This document shows positions 1-6,847 of a DNA stretch of 39,384 bases, piece after piece; position 1 is the first letter of the stretch; each line of letters begins with the position of its first letter. The notes under the pieces were generated by a model. That model was not told where the DNA came from. It searched no databases and saw nothing but the letters and a program-made list of their open reading frames with translations. Made by a program: the position numbers and the translations under genes. The DNA comes from Bacteroidota bacterium (GTDB lineage Bacteria; Bacteroidota; Bacteroidia; B-17B0; Aurantibacillaceae). The stretch covers positions 1 to 39,384 of the forward strand of contig JANYEQ010000022.1 in NCBI GenBank assembly GCA_025363015.1. The letters are read 5' to 3'.

Positions 1-41
1 GGCAAGTTATTCAATAGGTTATTGTTTTAAAAAATTAAAAA

Positions 42-668
42 ATGAGCAAAAAAAAATACAAACTTATAGTAATACTTCTTATTAGTAGCAAGGTATTACT
101 TAGCCAAGGCAAGGATACAACTATTTTTAAAGACTATTATATTAGTGCTAATTTTGTATCGAGGTTAGCCGAAGTGTGGGATATAGGGATTGAACGCATA
201 AAACCCTTAAAAAAAAATATGTATTATGCCTCTCAGTTTTCGGTTAGGTTAAATAAATATGCTTTTGGTGCAGTTTCAAATTCTTTTCATAATCCTGCTT
301 ATTATGGTTTTGTAATTCAACCTTTTCATTTATTAATTGGCAAATCTTTAAAATACGAAGTTGGTGCCGCCGCCGCATTTACTTTTTATAGATACAAAGG
401 CAGGCAATACCCGATAGCAGAAGACACTGCTAAAGGTGCTAGCAATACATTTTATTTTATTCACGATTTTGTGATACTTTGTTTTACAAATGGCTTACGA
501 TATACATTCAAAAAATCTCAAATTTCTATTAAAGTAATTTTTGGGTTAAGAGCAATAATTAATTTACAAAAAAACGACCCTGTTTACTTAAATTATAGAA
601 CTGGCAGTGGCGAAATAGGTATTAACTGGCGTATTCGCAAAAAAAAATATAGTTCTATTAGGCATTAA
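42..668 (+). CDS. Hypothetical secreted, probable outer-membrane protein
   Basis: I do not recognise a named family. The 208-residue product starts with Lys residues and a hydrophobic stretch (about residues 8-20) ending in LLSQ|GK, which fits a Sec signal peptide with the SQ-type cleavage site common in Bacteroidota. The rest alternates short polar and aromatic/hydrophobic segments (for example the Tyr/Phe-rich part around residues 60-160), as expected for a small outer-membrane beta-barrel, and it ends in a basic tail. The ATG at 42 follows an A-rich leader, normal for this phylum. It stands alone upstream of carB, 257 bp away, and nothing ties the two functionally. Short hairpins (12-24 and 671-683) flank it. 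A barrel protein is my inference; a periplasmic protein is the alternative. Confidence 0.6.
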   Translation: MSKKKYKLIVILLISSKVLLSQGKDTTIFKDYYISANFVSRLAEVWDIGIERIKPLKKNMYYASQFSVRLNKYAFGAVSNSFHNPAYYGFVIQPFHLLIGKSLKYEVGAAAAFTFYRYKGRQYPIAEDTAKGASNTFYFIHDFVILCFTNGLRYTFKKSQISIKVIFGLRAIINLQKNDPVYLNYRTGSGEIGINWRIRKKKYSSIRH

Positions 669-670
669 AA

Positions 671-683
671 CAATAGCTTATTG
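671..683. terminator. Short hairpin after the first gene, possible weak terminator
   Basis: CAATA-GCT-TATTG forms a 5-bp stem with a 3-base loop directly after the stop codon. A near-identical hairpin (CAATA-GGT-TATTG followed by TTTT) lies at 12-24, upstream of the same gene. The stems are short and A/T-rich, so terminator function is uncertain. Confidence 0.3.
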
Positions 684-839
684 ATAAACCCAAATTAAGA
701 TTTAAAACACCTTATTTTTTACTACCCTACTGTTCCTATTAAAAAAATAATTAAGCAGTAAATTTTTAATAACTCGTCAATATCTTTTTTATTAAGAAAC
801 AACTCTCTTAGCCTATCTTTACCAAGTTTGTTTTTTTCC

Positions 840-847
840 TAAGTTTG
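840..847 (+). promoter_or_regulatory. Candidate -7 box for carB
   Basis: TAAGTTTG matches the Bacteroidota -7 consensus TAnnTTTG exactly and lies 79 bp before the carB start. No TTG stands at the expected -33 spacing, so the call rests on the -7 box alone. The region 847-917 between box and gene is a run of AAGTT units followed by AACTT units that could fold on itself. Confidence 0.3.
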
Positions 848-925
848 GAAAGTTAGTAAGTTAAAAAGTTGTAAGTTCAGCTTTATAACTTTCATAGCTT
901 TCAAACTTTTATAACTAAAAAAAAT

Positions 926-3736
926 ATGAAAGATATATCTATAAAATCGGTTTTAATTATTGGCTCTGGTCCTATTGTTATTGGGCAGGCATGCGAATTT
1001 GATTACTCTGGCTCACAAGCCGCTAAAAGTTTAAGAGAGGAAGGGATTGAGGTGACTTTAATAAACTCTAATCCCGCCACTATTATGACGGATAAAGTAA
1101 CCGCCGATAATATTTATTTATTGCCTTTGGAAGTAAAATCCATCATAAAAATTTTAGAAGAGCGGCAAATAGATGCTGTGCTGCCTACCATGGGCGGACA
1201 AACAGCTTTGAACCTAGCCTTAAAGTGCGACGATTTAGGTATTTGGAAAAAGTATAACGTGCGGATGATTGGCGTAGATATTGATGCCATAAAAGTAACC
1301 GAAGACCGCGATTTATTTCGTATTCGAATGAACGAAATTGACGTGGCTATGGCGCCAAGCAAAATTGCAAAAAGTTTTTTAGAAGGCAAAAGCGTAGCAC
1401 AGGAATTTGGTTTTCCATTAGTAATTCGCCCTTCGTTTACCCTTGGCGGAAGCGGCGGAAGCGTTGTTTATGAAAAAGAAAACTTTGATGCCTTGTTAAA
1501 CCGTGGTTTACAAACATCGCCCATTCACGAAGTATTAATTGATAAAGCCGTTTTAGGCTGGAAAGAATACGAGCTAGAATTACTACGCGATAATAACGAT
1601 AACGTAGCCATTATTTGTTCGATAGAAAATTTTGACCCCATGGGCGTGCATACAGGAGACAGTATTACCGTTGCTCCAGCCATGACCTTGAGCGATAAAA
1701 CTTATCAAAAAATGCGTACTATGGCCATTAAAATGATGCGTAGTATTGGTAATTTTGCAGGAGGCTGTAACGTACAATTTGCAGTGAGTGATGATGATAA
1801 AGAAGATATTATTGCTATTGAAATTAATCCACGTGTATCTCGCTCATCAGCCTTGGCAAGTAAAGCCACGGGCTACCCTATTGCGCGTATTGCCAGCAAA
1901 TTAGCCATAGGTTACCAGCTAGATGAATTAATTAATCAAATTACAAAATCAACATCTGCTTATTTTGAGCCGACTTTAGATTATGTCATCGTAAAAATAC
2001 CACGTTGGAATTTTGATAAATTTAAGGGTTGTAACCGCGAATTAGGTTTTCAAATGAAATCGGTTGGTGAGGTTATGGGCATTGGGCGCTGCTTTCAAGA
2101 AGCCTTGCAAAAAGCTTGTCAAAGTTTAGAAATAAAACGTAATGGTTTAGGTGCCGATGGCAAAGAAATTACTGATCAAGCAGAATTATTAAGAGCCTTA
2201 GAGCGCCCAAGCTGGAACCGTTTATTTATGATTTACGATGCCCTAAAAATGGGCATCTCTATAAAAACCATTCAAAAATTAACACGTATTGATATGTGGT
2301 TTTTAAATCAAATAGAAGAATTAATTGCTCTTGAGAATGAAATTTCAAAATATTCTTTAAATAACCTTAGCAAAGATTTATTATATGAAGCTAAACAAAA
2401 AGGCTATGCCGACAGACAAATAGCGCATTTATTAAAGTGTTTAGAAAGTGAAGTATATAATAAACGAACAGATTTGGGTATTAAACGCGTTTACAAATTA
2501 GTAGATACTTGTGCTGCTGAATTTGAAGCAAAAACTCCATACTATTATTCAACCTTTGAAGATGAGAATGAAAGTATAAAAAGTGATAAAAAGAAAGTTG
2601 TTATTTTAGGAAGCGGGCCTAACCGAATTGGTCAAGGCATTGAGTTTGACTACAGTTGCGTGCACGGTGTATTAGCGGCTAAAGAAATGGGATATGAAAC
2701 TATTATGATTAATTGCAACCCCGAAACCGTTAGTACCGATTTTAGCACTGCCGATAAACTGTATTTTGAACCCGTTTTTTGGGAACATATTTACGATATT
2801 ATTTTACACGAACAGCCCGAGGGCGTTATAGTACAATTAGGCGGACAAACAGCTTTAAAGTTAGCTGAAAAGTTAGAAAAATACGGCATTAAAATTATTG
2901 GTACCGATTTTAAATCGTTAGACTTAGCGGAGGATAGAGGTGCTTTTTCTAATCTTTTAAAAAATAATAATATTCCTTATCCTAAATTTGGAGTGATTAA
3001 CGATGCTGAAGAAGCCATAACTTTATCAAAAGAATTAGGCTTTCCGTTATTGGTACGCCCAAGTTATGTATTGGGTGGACAAAGTATGAAAATTGTAATT
3101 AACGAGACTGAATTAGAACAGCATGTTGTAAAATTACTAAATGATTTGCCCGATAATAAAGTATTGTTAGACCATTTTTTACAAGGTGCAATTGAGGCTG
3201 AAGCCGATGCTATTTGTGATGGCAAAGATGTGTATATTATTGGGATGATGGAACATATTGAGCCTGCAGGCATTCATAGTGGCGATAGTTATGCCGTATT
3301 ACCCACGTTTGATTTAAGCGATGATGTATTAAGACAAATGGAAGAACACACTAAAAAAATTGCCGTAGCTTTAAAAACTGTTGGCTTATTAAATATACAA
3401 TTTGCAATTAAAGATGGTGTGGTGTATATTATTGAGGCAAACCCTCGTGCCTCACGCACTGTGCCATTTATAGCAAAAGCCTACGATGAACCGTATGTAA
3501 ACTATGCAACAAAAGTAATGTTGGGTGCAAAAATAAAAGATTTTAATTTTAAGCCTAAAAAGAAAGGGTATGCCATTAAAGTACCCGTATTTAGCTACGA
3601 AAAATTTCCAGAAATACAAAAAGAATTAGGCCCCGAAATGAAAAGCACAGGCGAAGCCATTTATTTTATTGATAGTTTACAAGACGAGTACTTTCAAAAT
3701 ATTTACAGCGAGCGTAATTTGTATTTGAGCAAGTAA
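926..3736 (+). CDS. carB: Carbamoyl-phosphate synthase large subunit, short form without MGS domain
   Basis: This subunit makes carbamoyl phosphate from bicarbonate, ammonia and two ATP for pyrimidine and arginine synthesis, working with the glutaminase subunit CarA, which is not in the window. The 936-residue protein has the expected duplicated architecture: first ATP-grasp half with FPLVIRPSFTLGGSGG near residue 165, the oligomerisation region around 410-540, and a second half opening with VVILGSGPNRIGQGIEFDY and containing FPLLVRPSYVLGGQSM near 705. It stops close to residue 936, where the allosteric MGS-like domain begins in the roughly 1073-residue E. coli enzyme. As I recall, other Bacteroidota also carry this short form. 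The last 34 codons are repeated at 6739-6844. The next gene is convergent, 11 bp away, so no room remains for a terminator. Confidence 0.97.
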   Translation: MKDISIKSVLIIGSGPIVIGQACEFDYSGSQAAKSLREEGIEVTLINSNPATIMTDKVTADNIYLLPLEVKSIIKILEERQIDAVLPTMGGQTALNLALKCDDLGIWKKYNVRMIGVDIDAIKVTEDRDLFRIRMNEIDVAMAPSKIAKSFLEGKSVAQEFGFPLVIRPSFTLGGSGGSVVYEKENFDALLNRGLQTSPIHEVLIDKAVLGWKEYELELLRDNNDNVAIICSIENFDPMGVHTGDSITVAPAMTLSDKTYQKMRTMAIKMMRSIGNFAGGCNVQFAVSDDDKEDIIAIEINPRVSRSSALASKATGYPIARIASKLAIGYQLDELINQITKSTSAYFEPTLDYVIVKIPRWNFDKFKGCNRELGFQMKSVGEVMGIGRCFQEALQKACQSLEIKRNGLGADGKEITDQAELLRALERPSWNRLFMIYDALKMGISIKTIQKLTRIDMWFLNQIEELIALENEISKYSLNNLSKDLLYEAKQKGYADRQIAHLLKCLESEVYNKRTDLGIKRVYKLVDTCAAEFEAKTPYYYSTFEDENESIKSDKKKVVILGSGPNRIGQGIEFDYSCVHGVLAAKEMGYETIMINCNPETVSTDFSTADKLYFEPVFWEHIYDIILHEQPEGVIVQLGGQTALKLAEKLEKYGIKIIGTDFKSLDLAEDRGAFSNLLKNNNIPYPKFGVINDAEEAITLSKELGFPLLVRPSYVLGGQSMKIVINETELEQHVVKLLNDLPDNKVLLDHFLQGAIEAEADAICDGKDVYIIGMMEHIEPAGIHSGDSYAVLPTFDLSDDVLRQMEEHTKKIAVALKTVGLLNIQFAIKDGVVYIIEANPRASRTVPFIAKAYDEPYVNYATKVMLGAKIKDFNFKPKKKGYAIKVPVFSYEKFPEIQKELGPEMKSTGEAIYFIDSLQDEYFQNIYSERNLYLSK

Positions 3737-3737
3737 G
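3632..3737 (+). repeat. 106-bp direct repeat, copy 1 (carB 3' end)
   Basis: This stretch, from CCCGAAATG to the carB stop codon plus one base (TAAG), recurs at 6739-6844 in the same orientation with 105 of 106 identical positions. The single difference, C at 3691 against T at 6798, is synonymous (TAC/TAT). Copy 1 is the functional end of carB. Confidence 0.97.
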
Positions 3738-3747
3738 CTTATCTGTA

Positions 3748-6525
3748 TCAATATTTTTTAATTATTTTAAAACTTCTTTTTGTACCGTTATACAATTCAA
3801 GGCATAAAAAATATATTCCTTCGCAAACATTTGAAATGTCTATATTAATTCTTGTAACGTTATTATTGTTGAAATTTTCTGAAAGCATTGCTTTACCCAA
3901 AATATCATTTAGTTTATAAAATTTAATGGGCTGTTTTGCATCTACGGTAAATATTTTTTGTGTTGGATTAGGAAACAATAACATCTCGGGTATTGCCTTA
4001 ATACTGTCTAAATATCTACAAGAAAATATGATGATGTTAGTGGTGTCAAAATAATTACCAAGTCTATTTAAAACACATCTATATTGGTATATACTCATGT
4101 CTGACAAATTTTTTGAAATTTGTAATTGAGAAGAGTTAGCTCCTGCAATACCGTTGCCATTATTTATATTTTGAAAAAAATCATTGTTCGTATTAATTTG
4201 CCATTGGTAGCTTAGTGCATTTGAAACGTTTACTTTTATGGTGGCTTGATTACCATAGCAACTATCAATAAACGAATTCATATTTGCCAAAGCAGGTAAA
4301 TCAATAGATTTAAGCCAACCTCCCATATTGCTATAAAACACAAATATTTTGTTACTGTTTACAGCGCCGTTAAATACATTAATGGGAAATTTGCTAACAA
4401 AATCGTTTCCAACCTTTTGCCACACATTATTTTTTAAATAAAATAAACTTAATTTACTTGTATCGTTTTGGTTAGTTCCAAAATAAAATGGGTTGCCAAG
4501 GCTGTCAAAAAATAAGTTTCGTGCATTGAAATCATTAGCATCAGCTCTGTTAAAATTAAACGTAGTCCCAACATTTACCCAGTTTTTAGAATTGAATTTT
4601 TGTAATTGGTAATAACCCGAACTATTTAAGTTTTTTGTAACATAAACTTCATTTTGAGATTTTTCAATTTCAAAATCATAAAAATTATAATGATAGTCGG
4701 TTATACTTTCGTTTACTGTGTTAAAATTATTTCCGTCAAATTTTGATATTCCAAAATTGTTTAAATTAATATTGTTTCCATAGTATAAAATAGTATTAAG
4801 AATATTATTAGTGTCAAAAGCAAATTTTTTTTGCTTTTGAATGGCGTAGTATGAAGAACTTAAATACCAATTACTGATACTGCTTGTTATAATTTGCCAA
4901 TTATTGTTTTTGTATTGGTAAATGTTTAAATCATTAGTAACGCCATTAATTGTTTGAAAATAATAGTTATTATTTTTATCAATTATTAATTGGGGTTTAT
5001 TTTGAAACCAGTTTGATTTAAAATTTATGTTTCCTAACCTTGTCCAAACATTATTTTCATATTTTTTTATAATTACGTTTTCAGAATCGCACACATTAGC
5101 ATAGGCAATTAAAGGATTGTTATTATTATCTAGTTCGAATTGATAATAATAAGACGAACCTGCCAAATTATTATTATTCAGTGCTGGAAAATCAATTAAA
5201 GTATTTGCAGTTATGTTTTTTATTTTTATGCTATCAAAATCTATTGACTTGGTATACGCCAAAATCATATTATTATTTTTATCAAACTTAATATCCGTTT
5301 GATAAGTTGGTGATTCTGTTATTCCTATATCATACTTTGATATAGGTTGCCATTTGGTAGTTGTGTTATTGCTAAAAAGTGGGGTAAATTGTTGATATAA
5401 TGAACTGTTATTAAGATATAATATTGCGGCATTTTGCTTTTTATTTAAAGAAAAATTGTTTTTATAGTTTATATTAGAATATAAAGTATTACCAACATTT
5501 TTCTTTATTGTAAAATTATTTGTCCACTTTACAAAGTTTAAATGTTGGTAATCGCTACAATTGTTTTGAATAGGATATTCTAATCTGTAAGGAATTATAT
5601 TATTTACTGTATCAAACACAAACTTCAAATTACTACTTAAGGTTACTGGCTGGGTTGATATTGTATTATTAATAATACTTGGGCAGGCAAAAACGGAAGA
5701 AAGGCTGGCAGAAGAAAAACTACAAAGTTGATAGGTTTTATTACTATCTAAATAACATACATATGGCTTATAGTAATTGTTTGAATTTAACGCAACATAA
5801 CTATTGCTTTTTAAACTGTTGGTTAATTGCCAGCTTGTACCATTGTATATGTAAATATTTAATTTTGTGTTTAAACTTGTAGTTAAAACCGAACCCACAA
5901 TTATATTTGAGGCAGAGTCAATTGTAAAATCAAAGTAATCATCAGCATTTTGGTCTACATAGTAAAATGATGTATTTGAAATAGATGCTGCAAATTTTGT
6001 CTGCCCAACTGTTTGCCAGCTTGCACTGTTGAATTTTTTTATGGTAAGTTTAAGCGAATCTGTTGTATTAGTATAGAGTACAAAAGGCACATTGTTTTTA
6101 TCAAATTTTAGTTTAAAAAAATTGCTAGAATTTCCATAAAAAGCGGTTGTAGTAAATGTTGGTAAGCTAGTCCACATGGCGCCTGTATAAGTAAAAATTT
6201 GATAATTTTGGCTCGATTGAAGGGCGAGGCAAGGGCTTTCGTTTCTATCTAAAACCAACTGTACATTTTGTCCATAATAAAAATTACTGATTGGACTCCA
6301 TCGATTATTAATATATTTTAAAACTCTATAGTTTTGGCCATACCAATAATAACTTAAAGCATAAAACTGTCCAGTGTTTGATTGAAGAATAGAAACAATA
6401 TTACTTGCTCGTTTATTTAGATTAACTATGTTGCTACTGTCTTGGCTAGGACCAATATATGTCCAAACCTTTTGTGACTTAACCGATAAGGTTAATAAAA
6501 TTAAGACTATAAATATTTTATTCAC
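3748..6525 (-). CDS. Large secreted T9SS surface protein, Asn-rich
   Basis: The 925-residue product has a signal peptide (MNKIFIVLILLTLSVKSQ) and a C-terminal T9SS type A sorting domain over about the last 75 residues: PNPTQKIFTV, a hydrophobic strand ending in LNDILGK, then VCEGIYFLCLE and a final KRSFKIIKKY. It should therefore be exported through the type IX pathway and attached to the cell surface or released. The body contains many repeats of the type 'FDKNNNPIIAY...W..VG', suggesting a beta-propeller-like fold, with a short Ig-like segment (SYQWQIN near residue 780) before the sorting domain. It is unusually rich in Asn, Tyr and Ser. The start is a GTG at 6525 directly after an in-frame TAG. 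The gene sits between two copies of the carB tail, opposite to carB, suggesting recent acquisition. Ligand and function are unknown. Confidence 0.85.
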   Translation of the reverse strand: MNKIFIVLILLTLSVKSQKVWTYIGPSQDSSNIVNLNKRASNIVSILQSNTGQFYALSYYWYGQNYRVLKYINNRWSPISNFYYGQNVQLVLDRNESPCLALQSSQNYQIFTYTGAMWTSLPTFTTTAFYGNSSNFFKLKFDKNNVPFVLYTNTTDSLKLTIKKFNSASWQTVGQTKFAASISNTSFYYVDQNADDYFDFTIDSASNIIVGSVLTTSLNTKLNIYIYNGTSWQLTNSLKSNSYVALNSNNYYKPYVCYLDSNKTYQLCSFSSASLSSVFACPSIINNTISTQPVTLSSNLKFVFDTVNNIIPYRLEYPIQNNCSDYQHLNFVKWTNNFTIKKNVGNTLYSNINYKNNFSLNKKQNAAILYLNNSSLYQQFTPLFSNNTTTKWQPISKYDIGITESPTYQTDIKFDKNNNMILAYTKSIDFDSIKIKNITANTLIDFPALNNNNLAGSSYYYQFELDNNNNPLIAYANVCDSENVIIKKYENNVWTRLGNINFKSNWFQNKPQLIIDKNNNYYFQTINGVTNDLNIYQYKNNNWQIITSSISNWYLSSSYYAIQKQKKFAFDTNNILNTILYYGNNINLNNFGISKFDGNNFNTVNESITDYHYNFYDFEIEKSQNEVYVTKNLNSSGYYQLQKFNSKNWVNVGTTFNFNRADANDFNARNLFFDSLGNPFYFGTNQNDTSKLSLFYLKNNVWQKVGNDFVSKFPINVFNGAVNSNKIFVFYSNMGGWLKSIDLPALANMNSFIDSCYGNQATIKVNVSNALSYQWQINTNNDFFQNINNGNGIAGANSSQLQISKNLSDMSIYQYRCVLNRLGNYFDTTNIIIFSCRYLDSIKAIPEMLLFPNPTQKIFTVDAKQPIKFYKLNDILGKAMLSENFNNNNVTRINIDISNVCEGIYFLCLELYNGTKRSFKIIKKY

Positions 6526-6738
6526 CTACTGAATTTTTATTTAAAACGGCATGTAGTATATTTGATACAAATATATAAAAAAATTCACAAAAATATTTTT
6601 ATCGTAACGAAATAAATTTTGCGTAGATACTAAATTAAAGGAGAATCATTTTAAGTTTGTTATGCGATTAATAGTTTACTTTTAAATAATCTTTAATTTG
6701 AAATTGTTTAATTATAGTTAAATATTATTAATTTAAAA
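6526..6738. other. A/T-rich intergenic stretch upstream of the T9SS gene
   Basis: No gene is seen here. Together with the second carB-tail copy (6739-6844) it fills the 322 bp between the T9SS gene and the ligase gene. It contains an 8-bp inverted repeat, TATATTTG-ATA-CAAATATA (6557-6575), each arm of which is a -7 box on one strand, and otherwise low-complexity A/T sequence without codon structure. Confidence 0.6.
6568..6575 (-). promoter_or_regulatory. Candidate -7 box for the T9SS gene
   Basis: Read on the minus strand this is TATATTTG, an exact TAnnTTTG match about 43 bp upstream of the GTG start at 6525. A TTG lies upstream, but at only 12 bp rather than about 19-20 bp, so the -33 element is not convincing. 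Confidence 0.4.
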
Positions 6739-6844
6739 CCCGAAATGAAAAGCACAGGCGAAGCCATTTATTTTATTGATAGTTTACAAGACGAGTATTT
6801 TCAAAATATTTACAGCGAGCGTAATTTGTATTTGAGCAAGTAAG
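6739..6844 (+). pseudogene. Detached second copy of the carB 3' end (repeat copy 2)
   Basis: The 106 bp encode the last 34 residues of CarB and its stop codon, identical to 3632-3737 except for a synonymous T at 6798. No start codon or promoter would produce it as a protein. It lies 3 bp from the convergent ligase gene. This is probably where carB ended before a 3107-bp unit was inserted; alternatively the fragment arrived with the unit. Confidence 0.93.
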
Positions 6845-6847
6845 GGT

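Noticed and set aside
669-925. Riboswitch or small RNA upstream of carB
   Set aside because: Only A/T-rich repeats and a short hairpin are present; no recognisable aptamer core.
926-3736. Truncation of carB by the neighbouring insertion
   Set aside because: The second tail copy has the same stop codon, so the short CarB existed before the unit arrived.
6739-6844. A small gene made of the second carB tail
   Set aside because: It has no own start codon or promoter and duplicates only the end of an ATP-grasp protein; it is better explained as duplication debris.
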